The notes under the pieces were generated by a model, which was given only the letters and a program-made list of their open reading frames with translations, ran no database searches and was not told the origin of the DNA. From Sphingobacterium deserti (lineage in GTDB: Bacteria; Bacteroidota; Bacteroidia; Sphingobacteriales; Sphingobacteriaceae), in the NCBI RefSeq assembly GCF_000757725.1, contig NZ_JJMU01000061.1, positions 87,694 through 151,693 of the forward strand: a stretch of 64,000 bases of DNA. Reading direction: 5' to 3'. The translations under genes were made by a program, and so were the position numbers. Below, one piece after another: positions 8,322 through 16,442 of the stretch. Within the stretch, counting starts at the first letter, position 1; each line of letters begins with the position of its first letter.

Positions 8322-8555
8322 ATGTGGTCCCAAGAAGAAAATTGTTTATACGGCTCGTTTAGATTTACGGATTTTTCAGAAGCGTTTGCCTTTATAACAC
8401 AGGTTGCACTGTTAGCGGAAAAATACCAACACCATCCTACAATAAAAATTACATTTAATAAAGTCGAACTTTGGCTCAATACGCACGATGCAGGTGACAT
8501 CATCACAAGTAAAGATACCAAACTTGCAGAAGCGATATCGGAACTACTCGCTTGA
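8322..8555 (+). CDS. Pterin-4a-carbinolamine dehydratase family protein
   Basis: 77 residues, about 20 shorter at the N-terminus than typical members. The active-site signature is intact: EKYQHHP (His37, His38, Pro39) and NTHDAGDI (His55, Asp56), followed by the usual KDTKLAEAI helix. The enzyme dehydrates 4a-hydroxytetrahydropterin to regenerate the cofactor of aromatic amino acid hydroxylases; some bacterial members serve other pterins. No hydroxylase gene lies nearby. Single gene, with a terminator-like hairpin 80 bases downstream. Confidence 0.85.
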   Translation: MWSQEENCLYGSFRFTDFSEAFAFITQVALLAEKYQHHPTIKITFNKVELWLNTHDAGDIITSKDTKLAEAISELLA

Positions 8556-8637
8556 TAAATGACATGTATATCTCGGTAAGTAAATGGGAATTCTCGATGA
8601 GGAATTTCGATCTATTGCCAATAGTAGGTAAATAAAA

Positions 8638-8670
8638 AAAGGTTTTCAAACGGGGAGAATGAAAACCTTT
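8638..8670 (+). terminator. Hairpin, first of two leader-like elements
   Basis: AAAGGTTTTCA pairs with TGAAAACCTTT around an 11-base loop. It is followed by GCTAACCAATTATAAACCTA and AATTATGA, matched by a second hairpin-plus-tail unit 150 bases on. It may end the dehydratase transcript or be part of a relic leader. Confidence 0.55.
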
Positions 8671-8709
8671 GCTAACCAATTATAAACCTAAATTATGATG
8701 GTACAAATA

Positions 8710-8728
8710 TAGTGTAATTTATACACTA
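8710..8728. promoter_or_regulatory. Operator-like inverted repeat
   Basis: TAGTGTA - ATTTA - TACACTA, a perfect 7-bp inverted repeat with 5-base spacer, the geometry of a dimeric HTH repressor site. No adjacent gene obviously uses it. Confidence 0.35.
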
Positions 8729-8793
8729 AGTGCAAATTTATTTTTATTTTTTTTGAGGGCCTTTAAAAAAGTAAGATGCGCTAGCAAAAGAAA

Positions 8794-8816
8794 TCCCGGA
8801 ATGGAGTGTCCCGGGA
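8794..8816 (+). repeat. Second hairpin-plus-tail element
   Basis: TCCCGG / CCGGGA stem, followed by CCTAACTTAATTACTAACCT and AATTTATGA, an evident relative of the tail after the 8638 hairpin with one base inserted and the stem sequence unrelated. Confidence 0.4.
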
Positions 8817-9132
8817 ATCCTAACTTAATTACTAACCTAATTTATGAATAATGAATCTTGCCTATAGAACGATGCAGAAGTGAATTGGTTCTGACGATAT
8901 GATAGGCATGTTGAAGTTTCCTGCCTGAACCATCGCGCTTCTCGCATAAAAAAATGGTATTCAAAGAGGAATTGTCTTCAAGAATCTTATTTATTATTAT
9001 GACCTACAGATGAAAGGAACGTGATCGATAAAAGATTAGCTTTACCTAACGTATTTTTAAATGGAGTGTTGATTCATACAATAACCTCAACCTGTTTACG
9101 ACTAAAGCGTTTTTAAATAAAAATAACAGCAT

Positions 9133-9894
9133 ATGAACACAGCAAAACTAGCCCTTATTACGGGAGGAAGCCGCGGTTTGGGACACGATATGGCTTTAAA
9201 CCTGGCAAAAAATGGTAATGATGTCATTCTTACCTACCTCAGCAACGAAAAGCAAGCCCTCGAGGCAGCAGCACAGATTGAAAAGTTGGGACAGCGAGCC
9301 TATGTTTTTCAATTGGATACCCGCGACAGTGGTAAATTTGATGGCTTTATCAAGCAGCTGATGGATGGTTTAGAGGCGGAGGGACGCGAGCCCAAAATAG
9401 ATTTTCTAATTAACAATGCGGGCACGGCACTTTATGCCAGTTTTATGGAAACTACCGAGGAGCAAATAGACGAGATGTTTCATATACATTTTAAAGCGGT
9501 GTTTTTCTTAACGCAAAAATTAGTGCCTTATTTGCGAGACGGCGGCCGTATTGTAAATATCTCATCCGGGCTAGCACGCTTTTCTTTTCCCGGCAGCTCC
9601 GGTTATGCCGCTATGAAGGGGGCTGTGGAGGTCTTGACCCGGTACTTGGCAAAAGAGCTGGGTAGCCGGAATATCGCGGTAAATGTAGTCGCACCTGGCG
9701 CTATTGAAACTGATTTCGGTGGCGGCCGCACACGCGATAATAAAGAGATTAATGCAAATATTGCGGCGGCGACGGCACTCGGTCGTGCCGGTCTTCCTGA
9801 AGATATCGGCGCTGTCGTAGCGTTTCTCTGCTCCGATGATGCACGCTGGATTAACGGCCAACGAATTGAAGTTTCCGGTGGGATGCTGTTGTAA
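9133..9894 (+). CDS. SDR family NAD(P)-dependent oxidoreductase
   Basis: 253 residues with a complete classical short-chain dehydrogenase set: cofactor loop TGGSRGLG (10-17), NNAG (94-97), catalytic Ser in NISSG (about 144), Tyr158 and Lys162 (GYAAMK), and the PGAIETDF loop. The C-terminus INGQRIEVSGGML matches the FabG-like group. A loop after the cofactor region suggests NADP preference is possible, but not certain. Substrate unknown. Monocistronic; a strong terminator follows. Confidence 0.9.
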   Translation: MNTAKLALITGGSRGLGHDMALNLAKNGNDVILTYLSNEKQALEAAAQIEKLGQRAYVFQLDTRDSGKFDGFIKQLMDGLEAEGREPKIDFLINNAGTALYASFMETTEEQIDEMFHIHFKAVFFLTQKLVPYLRDGGRIVNISSGLARFSFPGSSGYAAMKGAVEVLTRYLAKELGSRNIAVNVVAPGAIETDFGGGRTRDNKEINANIAAATALGRAGLPEDIGAVVAFLCSDDARWINGQRIEVSGGMLL

Positions 9895-9913
9895 AAATTT
9901 TTTGAACGCAAAC

Positions 9914-9949
9914 AAAAAGGATTTCAGCATTGACGCTGAAATCCTTTTT
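9914..9949. terminator. Bidirectional terminator
   Basis: Perfect 15-bp stem AAAAAGGATTTCAGC / GCTGAAATCCTTTTT with a 6-base loop between the convergent SDR and OsmC genes; the A and T runs let it act in both directions. Confidence 0.9.
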
Positions 9950-9981
9950 GTTTTAATATGTTAAGTCTATTCTGTATTGCG

Positions 9982-10395
9982 TTACTGCGCTAGGCTGGCG
10001 GTCAACGTAATTTCAAAGCTAAATGCACCGCTTACTGGGCAATTCTCTTTTGCTCCTTTTGCAATTTCTTGAAACTGGTCATCGGAGATGTTAGGTACGG
10101 TGGCCTCTAAAGTTAGCTCAGATTTTACAATTTTTCCATTATCTAAAGATATGATGGATTCAGTTTGCAATTTTTCAGGTGTAAACCCTGCCTCGGTAAG
10201 ATCCAAGCTTAACTTCATGGTGAAACACCCGGCATGTGCAGCCGCCAAAAGTTCCTCGGGGTTAGTGCCTATGCCATCTGCGAAGCGGCTATTAAAAGAA
10301 TATTGGGTTTGGTTTAGTACTGTACTCTGCGTAGTGAGGTGTCCTTGTCCTTCTTTTACGGTTCCGTTCCAAACGGCTGTTGCTTTACGTTTCAT
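9982..10395 (-). CDS. OsmC family peroxiredoxin-like protein
   Basis: 137 residues from MKRKATAVWNG. A longer frame adds 30 residues not found in the family. The two redox cysteines are Cys57 in AAHAGCFTM and Cys119 in ENCPVSGAF, and the GTNPEELLAAAHAGCF signature is typical of OsmC proper. Role: reduction of organic hydroperoxides in the cytosol, probably as a homodimer using lipoylated or thiol partners. The 188-base gap to the divergent sigma-factor gene must hold both promoters. Confidence 0.92.
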   Translation of the reverse strand: MKRKATAVWNGTVKEGQGHLTTQSTVLNQTQYSFNSRFADGIGTNPEELLAAAHAGCFTMKLSLDLTEAGFTPEKLQTESIISLDNGKIVKSELTLEATVPNISDDQFQEIAKGAKENCPVSGAFSFEITLTASLAQ

Positions 10396-10583
10396 ATTAC
10401 TTACCTTTATTTTACCTATATAACAATCGCTATCATAAATGGTGTGTGTATTTTTTGAAAAAAAAACGCTCGCGTTCGTGTACAAGCATATCGGTTTGGT
10501 ACGTTATCGACTATTCATCAAGTCCTTTGTCATTTTTATTCTTATTTTTAAAGTAATTAACAACATCAGACGTCTTACTTACC

Positions 10584-11159
10584 ATGGACGTTTCACAGCA
10601 TTTAGAGATGGCAGACAGAAATTCCAAATCAGTAGCAGATTTGATCAAGACTTACAGCGGTCAACTCTTGCGTTTTGTGAAGGGAAGGGTGAAAAAAGAC
10701 GAAGACGCGGAGGATATTTTGCAAGATGTCTGGGTTCAGTTTAGTCGGTTAACCAATATCGAAGATTTGGAAAATGTGGGCGCCTGGCTATACCGCGTTA
10801 CCCGCAATAAGATAACGGATAGCTACCGGAAGAAAAAGGTAGACACCTTGGACGACATGCTCGACACGAGCGATGAGGAGAGCTTTCCTATACGCCAGCT
10901 TTTGATAGCGGACGATTCGCAAAATCCGGAATTGAAAATGTTCAAAGACATTTTTTGGGATGAGTTAATGAAAGCGTTGGCGGAGCTGCCGGAGAAACAA
11001 CGTCAGGTCTTTATTATGAATGAAATCGAGGATATGACTTTGCAAGAGATTGCAGACCAGGAGAACGAGAAGCTGAAAACCATCATCAGCCGAAAAGGAT
11101 ATGCGGTGAAACACCTGAGGTTGCGGTTGCGGAGTTTGTACGAGGAATTAAACTATTAA
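10584..11159 (+). CDS. ECF-type RNA polymerase sigma factor
   Basis: 191 residues. Region 2 spans about 18-85 (DEDAEDILQDVWVQF; AWLYRVTRNKITDSYRKKK), and region 4 about 128-185 (LAELPEKQRQVFIMNEIEDM, TLQEIADQ, an HTH with a degenerate turn KLKTIISRKGYAVKHLR). An insert between them holds an acidic linker. An alternative ATG eight codons on (MADRNSKS) is equally possible. No FecR-type or zinc anti-sigma gene follows; instead two small membrane proteins and an Hsp20 are encoded downstream in what looks like one operon. Confidence 0.9.
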   Translation: MDVSQHLEMADRNSKSVADLIKTYSGQLLRFVKGRVKKDEDAEDILQDVWVQFSRLTNIEDLENVGAWLYRVTRNKITDSYRKKKVDTLDDMLDTSDEESFPIRQLLIADDSQNPELKMFKDIFWDELMKALAELPEKQRQVFIMNEIEDMTLQEIADQENEKLKTIISRKGYAVKHLRLRLRSLYEELNY

Positions 11160-11171
11160 AATATACAGCAC

Positions 11172-11495
11172 ATGGGATTCACGACGAAAGGAAAAAAGAA
11201 GGGCAAATTTGTATTTGTTTTGTTCGCCATACTTCTTGGTGTTGGGCTACTAATTGCGTTCCTGCAGTTTTTATGGAATACATTAGTGACCGATATTTTT
11301 GGATTGCGGGCGATCGGTTATTGGGAGGCCTTGGGATTATTTATTTTATCACGAATACTCTTCGGACATGGTTTCGGTAAGCAAAAAAGAGGGGTAAGAA
11401 AGCGTTCCGAAAATGAAAAAGAGCTAAGCGAGCAGGACAGGGAGAAGTTGAAAAGTGAATGGCGCCGCCGCTTCGAAGAACGTTTTAAATGTTAA
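11172..11495 (+). CDS. Membrane protein with basic cytosolic tail, sigma-factor operon
   Basis: 107 residues beginning 12 bases after the sigma gene. A hydrophobic helix at about 13-34 and a second at about 46-62 (AIGYWEALGLFILSRILFG) are followed by a highly charged tail with predicted helix (SEQDREKLKSEWRRRFEERF). I recall similar proteins beside ECF sigma genes in relatives, but give no family name. Its location and cytosolic tail make it a candidate membrane anchor or regulator of the sigma factor; this is inference. Confidence 0.75.
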   Translation: MGFTTKGKKKGKFVFVLFAILLGVGLLIAFLQFLWNTLVTDIFGLRAIGYWEALGLFILSRILFGHGFGKQKRGVRKRSENEKELSEQDREKLKSEWRRRFEERFKC

Positions 11496-11741
11496 CGATA
11501 GCGGGCAAAGATGAGATAGTACATCAGTATTCGCCATCTAGGGACTTGTCAGTATGTGCGATAATAAATACCGTAAAGTTGAGGTATATTAAAGTAAACA
11601 GCGCACACAACCGTCTGCTTCAACAAAGGCCTTTAGCAGTTTTAAACGAAGTCAACGCGACCAGCTAGCTATCTTACAGCAAGTGATGTCTCGATGGCTT
11701 CAAACCTCAAAAAAATGATTTATTTAAAAAAAAAGAAAAAA

Positions 11742-12035
11742 ATGAAGAACAGATTTAAACATGGGCTACCCAGATTATTCGGTGGAATTGTAGTCATCGG
11801 GTTGGTCGGCTTTTTAATTATAAGCATTATTAAAGCTTTGTTGCTTATCGTATTTACGGGTGCTTTTGTAGCCTTAATCATGGCTTACCTTTACAAAAAG
11901 CGTTTAAAACGACGGAACCGATCGGCTTTTAGCAGCCATGCGAAACGCAGCCGTTTTGACGGTTTTCCAAATAGCGTAACGCCTGCTCCATTATTTGCCA
12001 GCAGGACGAAGGCAGCAATAATGCCTATTCGATAA
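11742..12035 (+). CDS. Small membrane protein, sigma-factor operon
   Basis: 97 residues from MKNRFKHGLPRLF; two upstream in-frame starts are in a poly-Lys stretch (KKKKKM). One long or two close hydrophobic segments lie at about 12-50 (IVVIGLVGFLIISIIKALLL, then VFTGAFVALIMAYLY), then a basic tail KKRLKRRNR. Unknown function. 246 bases separate it from the previous gene with nothing seen in between, so it may have its own promoter. Confidence 0.6.
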   Translation: MKNRFKHGLPRLFGGIVVIGLVGFLIISIIKALLLIVFTGAFVALIMAYLYKKRLKRRNRSAFSSHAKRSRFDGFPNSVTPAPLFASRTKAAIMPIR

Positions 12036-12059
12036 CCGCCATATCTAAATCTTGCTATT

Positions 12060-12527
12060 ATGTTTAAAAGAGATCAAAACACAGCGACCGATCAAGATCG
12101 ATCAGGCCCATGGAGTGGACGATTCCGAGAAAAATTTGAAAGAATACAAAAGCATCTGTTTGATGCGGATGCAGCGCTAGGGGGGAGTGGTTCCATGAGC
12201 GCAAGATACGATGCGCCTGTTAATATTGTTGAGCACTTGGATTATTTCGAACTACAGTTATTTGCAGCTGGAAGAAAAAAAGAGCTTTTTACTATAGCTA
12301 TTGAAAATACTATATTATCGCTGTCTTACGAGGAGCCCGCCGAACATAATCAATCGACTTTTGCGTACCGCGAACACATACCGTCCTCCTTCAAACGTAA
12401 TTTCCTGTTGGATGAGCAGATGCTGACCGACAACATTCAAGCCAGTTTTGAAGAAGGAGTGCTGACTGTAATTTTGCCTAAAAATCCGGAGGCAATAAAA
12501 CCGGCGAGAGTAGTGAAAATAGATTAG
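12060..12527 (+). CDS. Hsp20/alpha-crystallin-like small heat shock protein
   Basis: 155 residues. The alpha-crystallin core starts near residue 55 (APVNIVEHLDYFELQLFAAG) and ends with SFKRNFLLDEQM, then IQASFEEGVLTVILPK and a C-terminal ARVVKID. The typical 'GVL.V.LPK' strand is intact; the usual I-x-I tail motif is not obvious. It would hold unfolding proteins as an ATP-independent chaperone. It is the last gene before a strong terminator and 24 bases after the membrane-protein gene, so it is likely controlled by the sigma factor upstream. Confidence 0.87.
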   Translation: MFKRDQNTATDQDRSGPWSGRFREKFERIQKHLFDADAALGGSGSMSARYDAPVNIVEHLDYFELQLFAAGRKKELFTIAIENTILSLSYEEPAEHNQSTFAYREHIPSSFKRNFLLDEQMLTDNIQASFEEGVLTVILPKNPEAIKPARVVKID

Positions 12528-12552
12528 ACCATCAAAAAGTATTTAGTTCTGT

Positions 12553-12577
12553 AGCAACCTTCGGGTTGCTTTTTTTT
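12553..12577 (+). terminator. UUCG-loop rho-independent terminator
   Basis: AGCAACC - TTCG - GGTTGCT followed by a run of T. It lies 26 bases after the Hsp20 gene and closes the operon. Confidence 0.92.
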
Positions 12578-12679
12578 GTCGAAAGGCAAAGGCAGTACTT
12601 GGCCAAGTAAAAGAAGACATGATTTATTGGTCTTTTTATGTAATTTAATTATACTAATTCTAAATAATAAAAGTTTGTT

Positions 12680-12687
12680 TATATTTG
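12680..12687 (+). promoter_or_regulatory. Candidate Bacteroidota -7 box
   Basis: TATATTTG matches the TAnnTTTG consensus and lies 74 bases before the DUF4198 start, a sensible leader length. No clean TTTG -33 element is found 19-21 bases upstream, so this is a weak call. Confidence 0.35.
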
Positions 12688-12761
12688 CCCAAACAACATA
12701 CGGGTTATCCAAAGAGTGGACCGTTGTTTAGAGCGCAGTTTAATACGTTAAATTACATACA

Positions 12762-13472
12762 ATGAAATCATTACCTTATTTATTTCTTGCTTTTATAGCA
12801 CTTGTGCTAGGTACACAAGCGGCATCTGCCCACGCCATTTGGTTAGAAAGTTCAGCAAAGGCTACAAAAGGCCAAGCTCAGGAAGTTCGTGTTTATTACG
12901 GCGAATATGCTACAGGAGAATTGGAAAAAACGACTGCTTGGTATTCCGATTTAAAATCATTGGAGGTATTTGTAGTGAAGTCTGACCAGTCTGAAGAAAA
13001 ATTGACCTTACAAGATAAAGGCGATCATTTTGTAAGTACATTCACACCGACGGAAGATGGCGTTTATTTAATTTATACCTCGCATCCAACGAAAGATCTG
13101 GGCGGAAAAACGCGCTATGAGTTTACATCGCAAATTGCAGTTCAAGCGGGGAAGTCTGAAGCAGTGGCCAAGAGCAAACTACCTTATCAACTGACCATAG
13201 GTACAAAAGCTATAAAAAAAGGTGGAAAAGTTGCACTTCAAGTGACGAATAACGGTCAGCCGGTAAAGGATCAAGATGTGTTGTTAATGTCTGAAGCAGG
13301 TTGGTCAAAAACATTTAAGACCGATGCACAAGGCATTGCGAATGTTGATGTGCTTTGGTCTGGGAAATATGTGGCAGAATTTGGTCACAGCGAGGAAGTG
13401 AAAGGCACTTGGCATGGACAGGAATATAACGCGACTTGGCAAGGGCTAACGACAAGTTTTTTAGTAAAATAG
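12762..13472 (+). CDS. DUF4198 periplasmic protein
   Basis: 236 residues. A signal peptide ends AASA, and the predicted mature protein begins with HAIWLES, so the new N-terminus would be a histidine, as in CopC-type copper proteins. Two Ig-like beta domains follow, split near residue 140. A second His-rich area is present near the end (EFGHSEEVKGTWHGQEY). DUF4198 proteins are linked to uptake of metals such as nickel, cobalt or iron; here the three following genes are of the siderophore/iron-uptake accessory type. Role as a periplasmic metal-binding helper is inferred. Confidence 0.85.
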   Translation: MKSLPYLFLAFIALVLGTQAASAHAIWLESSAKATKGQAQEVRVYYGEYATGELEKTTAWYSDLKSLEVFVVKSDQSEEKLTLQDKGDHFVSTFTPTEDGVYLIYTSHPTKDLGGKTRYEFTSQIAVQAGKSEAVAKSKLPYQLTIGTKAIKKGGKVALQVTNNGQPVKDQDVLLMSEAGWSKTFKTDAQGIANVDVLWSGKYVAEFGHSEEVKGTWHGQEYNATWQGLTTSFLVK

Positions 13473-13488
13473 CTGCATAAATTTTCAT

Positions 13489-13523
13489 ATGTTGTATCGC
13501 CACAGTTGGTGGTGGTACAACAT
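13489..13523 (+). terminator. Intra-cluster hairpin
   Basis: ATGTTGTA / TACAACAT with further pairing of the flanking bases (two imperfect positions), no T-run after it. It sits in the 104-base gap between DUF4198 and the next gene and may lower downstream expression or protect the 3' end. Confidence 0.45.
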
Positions 13524-13576
13524 ATATCTAAGAATTAATCTACATCACTTATAGCAAATTTCGATAGCACCACGTC

Positions 13577-13906
13577 ATGTTTACCTTGATCATATTTACC
13601 TTTTTTGCAGGCTTTCTATGTCTAATGAATACTTCCAAGCGCATCAGTTGGCCGGAGAAGCATCCTTACCTGCTACGCCTGAGCGGCAACACCATGAAAT
13701 GCCGACTTTCCGCAGGTACACTGTTCATTTTGGCTACTGCGTTAAGCATCTATTTTCTGGGCCTAGGAAGCGGAATATTCAGTGCTATCGTTATTTTGAT
13801 GGCTGTTGGTTGTCTTTGTGTACTTTTTTTTCCGTTTCGTTATATCAACCGCGTTGGTATCCTTTCTTTATTATGCATCAGCTTGTTGCTAGAATTGCTA
13901 TTTTAA
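13577..13906 (+). CDS. DUF3325-like small membrane protein
   Basis: 109 residues with three hydrophobic segments, about 2-18, 45-84 (ATALSIYFLGLGSGIFSAIV) and 92-109. Size, topology and position before a DUF3649-like and a PepSY gene match the DUF3325 protein of iron-uptake clusters known from proteobacteria. The assignment depends mainly on context. Probably an inner-membrane accessory of siderophore-iron processing. Three bases separate it from the next gene. Confidence 0.65.
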   Translation: MFTLIIFTFFAGFLCLMNTSKRISWPEKHPYLLRLSGNTMKCRLSAGTLFILATALSIYFLGLGSGIFSAIVILMAVGCLCVLFFPFRYINRVGILSLLCISLLLELLF

Positions 13907-13909
13907 ACC

Positions 13910-14209
13910 ATGCCAGCAAATAAAAAATACTTAACCAAATCGCCATGGCTTCGCCTCAGCAAAATATTGGCAGGGACTATTGGTGGTTATACCGTAATGA
14001 TTAGCTTCCATCTAGCGCTAGCCACATTTTTGCCGAAAGATGCTGTAGTAGCGACATCGTTTATACTTGGCTACCTGATGTGGGCGTTTCTATTATTGTG
14101 GGCGTTTGTGGCAAAAAACGTATGGCGCGTTTGGCTCACATACCTCATACTTACAATACTTTTTCTAATACCTTACTTGTCTACCACAACCTTTAATTAT
14201 GGATCCTAG
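13910..14209 (+). CDS. DUF3649-like small membrane protein
   Basis: 99 residues. A basic N-terminus (NKKYLTKSPWLRLSKILAG) precedes helices at about 20-42, 47-67 and 70-90. The order 'basic start, GGY, three helices' and the location fit DUF3649 iron-uptake proteins. Its 3' end overlaps the PepSY gene start by 11 bases, implying translational coupling. Confidence 0.65.
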   Translation: MPANKKYLTKSPWLRLSKILAGTIGGYTVMISFHLALATFLPKDAVVATSFILGYLMWAFLLLWAFVAKNVWRVWLTYLILTILFLIPYLSTTTFNYGS

Positions 14210-15833
14210 AAAATATAATATCTATTTCCATACGCATACCATCAGTGGCATTATCATCGCCGCACTTCTCTATGTCATTTTTTTTGCAGGCTCATTTTCT
14301 TTTTTCAAAGATAATATTACCGCTTGGCAAAAAGGAAAATCTACTAAAGCAGAGCCTATATCTGCCGATTACAACTATCTCTTAGATTCGCTGGGTAGCA
14401 AATATGACCTTCGCGGACGTAATATTGATTTTTTCTACCTCAAGCAAGGGCAGGGAGCGTATGTCAGCATGAGTACCTCACAGGATACTATGGTGAGCAA
14501 ACCAAAACCTGTTGTTAAGAAGGAAGGCAGGAGGGGGCGGCGCGGTGCGGAAGAAGATTCAGCCTATTTCCTATATTACTTTGCCGATAAAACGCCGAGC
14601 TCCTACGCTGAGGGCTACGATATGGGTGAATTCCTTTACCGCCTCCACTTTCTGGCGCAACTAAACCAGTTGCCTATTCGTATAGGAACACCTTTCGGCT
14701 ATCTGCTAGCCGGTATTGTGTCGTTTTTATTCTTGTTTGCGCTTATCACCGGGCTATTTTTGCACTGGGAGAAAATTAAAACTAACTTCTTTCTATTTCG
14801 ACCATTCAGTAAATGGAAGACCGTATGGACAGATATGCATACGGCATTAGGTGTTATTGGCTTTCCTTTTCAACTTGTATTCGCTATTACAGGGATCATT
14901 CTCATCGTAAATTTTGTGCTTATTACGCCATTCAGTAAGTTGCTCTACGAGGGCAATGAAGAACAGGTGTATGAGGATATGTTGTTCAACAAAAATATTA
15001 AGGTGGACTACACCTACACGCCTATGAAGGAGGGCTTCGATCTAAACGCTTTTGTGTCCAGCTGGGAGTCGAAATGGAAGGATGCTACGATTTCCCGGAT
15101 GTATATTCGTAATTTTCAGGATCAAAGTATGCAGATAGGCGTTGAGTTTAAACCAACGTCTTCTGCTGCGTTCTCCGGTTCGGGCTATGCTTTGCAGGAA
15201 ATTTCGTCGGGTAAGGTTCTTTCCTATAAATCTCCTACAGAAGATGCTACGTATGTTGATGGCGTTAAGAGCATTATCTACCACCTACATTTCGGCGATT
15301 TTGGAGGCAAACCGTTGCAAATTGTATTCTTTATCCTTGGATTGACAGGTTGCTTGGTGATCATATCAGGCATCGTAATATGGCTGGTAGCTAGAGATAA
15401 AACAAATGTTCCACACTATAAGCGTAAATTTAATTTTTGGGCATCCAATTTTTTCTTAGCAGGATGCCTGAGCATGTTACCCGTTACTGCGTTTACTTTT
15501 GTCATGCTAAAGGCGCTGCCCGTAATTAATCAATCTGTTATTTACAACGTATATTTCTACAGTTGGCTTATTTTAGGTATTTATTTAATGGCGCTGCGCA
15601 ACCTAGCCCGGATGAATAGGCATGTGCTTTTTCTTTCTATTATTACCTGTTTGGCTGTTCCTTTCGCAAATGGATTTAGCACGGGGCTTTGGATGTGGAA
15701 GGCTTGGGCTATCGGTGCAACGGATATCTTCTTTATTGATGTGTTATTTATTGTCTTGTCTGGTTGTTGTCTATATGCCTTTCTCAAAATGAAGAAACAA
15801 GCTAAACCTTTTCAGGTGTTGGCAAAAAAATAG
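14199..15833 (+). CDS. PepSY-associated membrane protein (PiuB/FoxB-type siderophore reductase-like)
   Basis: 544 residues. First helix about 14-33 after HTHTISG; a large periplasmic loop with a PepSY region to about 155; helices near 165-190, 215-245 and 385-405; then four further C-terminal helices. Histidines at the membrane edges (HTHTISG, YRLHFLAQL, DMHTALG, YHLHFGDFGG) are those thought to bind haem in PepSY transmembrane reductases such as FoxB. Likely role: reducing ferric iron from siderophores at the inner membrane. Last gene of the cluster; no TonB receptor is encoded beside it. Confidence 0.85.
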   Translation: MDPRKYNIYFHTHTISGIIIAALLYVIFFAGSFSFFKDNITAWQKGKSTKAEPISADYNYLLDSLGSKYDLRGRNIDFFYLKQGQGAYVSMSTSQDTMVSKPKPVVKKEGRRGRRGAEEDSAYFLYYFADKTPSSYAEGYDMGEFLYRLHFLAQLNQLPIRIGTPFGYLLAGIVSFLFLFALITGLFLHWEKIKTNFFLFRPFSKWKTVWTDMHTALGVIGFPFQLVFAITGIILIVNFVLITPFSKLLYEGNEEQVYEDMLFNKNIKVDYTYTPMKEGFDLNAFVSSWESKWKDATISRMYIRNFQDQSMQIGVEFKPTSSAAFSGSGYALQEISSGKVLSYKSPTEDATYVDGVKSIIYHLHFGDFGGKPLQIVFFILGLTGCLVIISGIVIWLVARDKTNVPHYKRKFNFWASNFFLAGCLSMLPVTAFTFVMLKALPVINQSVIYNVYFYSWLILGIYLMALRNLARMNRHVLFLSIITCLAVPFANGFSTGLWMWKAWAIGATDIFFIDVLFIVLSGCCLYAFLKMKKQAKPFQVLAKK

Positions 15834-15886
15834 CTATTTCAATATTTTAATGGTAAGAAGGTGTTTAAAAGTGATTAGTTTCCGTT

Positions 15887-15985
15887 CATTGCGAGAAGGA
15901 GGGACGACGCAATCTTAGCAAACAACAATCCAGATTGGATTGCTTCGGAGCTGCCATCGGCGGTCGTCATACTTCCTCGCGATGA
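15887..15985. repeat. REP-like imperfect inverted repeat
   Basis: The left arm CATTGCGAGAAGGAGGGACG plus ACGCAATCT is mirrored by TTGGATTGCTTCGGAG ... TCCTCGCGATG. I have seen this 'CATTGCGAGG..GACGA..GCAATC' palindromic element scattered in many bacterial genomes. It fills the gap between the PepSY gene and the next small gene and would fold into a long hairpin. Confidence 0.6.
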
Positions 15986-16132
15986 GGCATTTTGATGTTA
16001 ATCAATTATCTTTTTAGACAGTCCTTTTTGTTGTAGGCGCATGATTAATTTAAACATGGCTCATCAGCTCGAGCGAGGTCAGTCAAACGTTTTTCCGATG
16101 TTGCTTGTTCATCATAAAAACTAAAACATCAT

Positions 16133-16321
16133 ATGGAACAGATCACAGTAACAACAGAGCGAGGTATTGAAAAAACAACGACATTAAAAAATGGCGATGT
16201 GCTTCTTGAAATAGCCGCTCTTGAAAAAATTGATCAGTTGGAAAACCATGCCGTTGCCTACTTTATCAATCATGAACCCGTTGATCAGCAGACCTATCGG
16301 ACTCGACTGCAACAGGGATAA
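16133..16321 (+). CDS. Hypothetical 62-residue protein
   Basis: Starts MEQITVTTERGIEKTTTLKN; acidic to neutral, no signal or membrane segment, two short predicted strands then a helix. The 300 bases before it carry a REP-like element and no gene. No family is recognised. The amino-acid composition is protein-like and the frame is not overlapped by a better one, but the evidence for a real gene is modest. Confidence 0.5.
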   Translation: MEQITVTTERGIEKTTTLKNGDVLLEIAALEKIDQLENHAVAYFINHEPVDQQTYRTRLQQG

Positions 16322-16442
16322 TCTATGGAGTGGGAGACCTCCTGCTTCATCGTGGCATTTACGTATATCATGAGGTTGTGCAAATGTTTGCCCGCAAAAA
16401 ATTGGATAAAATTTTATATTTTTAGCGCTTAAAAAAAGATAC

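Larger units (their letters stand above)
8556..9132. other. 577-base gene-free stretch with duplicated leader-like units
   Basis: No supportable gene. It contains two hairpins each followed by a related tail (CTAACC/TT, AATTA, AACCTAA, TTATGA), a palindrome between them, and AT-rich filler. The ATG that ends each tail opens only a five- or seven-codon frame. These could be relics of 5' leaders of lost genes. The last 130 bases are presumably the promoter region of the following SDR gene, but no clear box was found. Confidence 0.5.

Noticed and set aside
10584..12527. FecI/FecR iron-signalling system
   Set aside because: The sigma factor is ECF-like but the following genes lack FecR domains and there is no TonB receptor.
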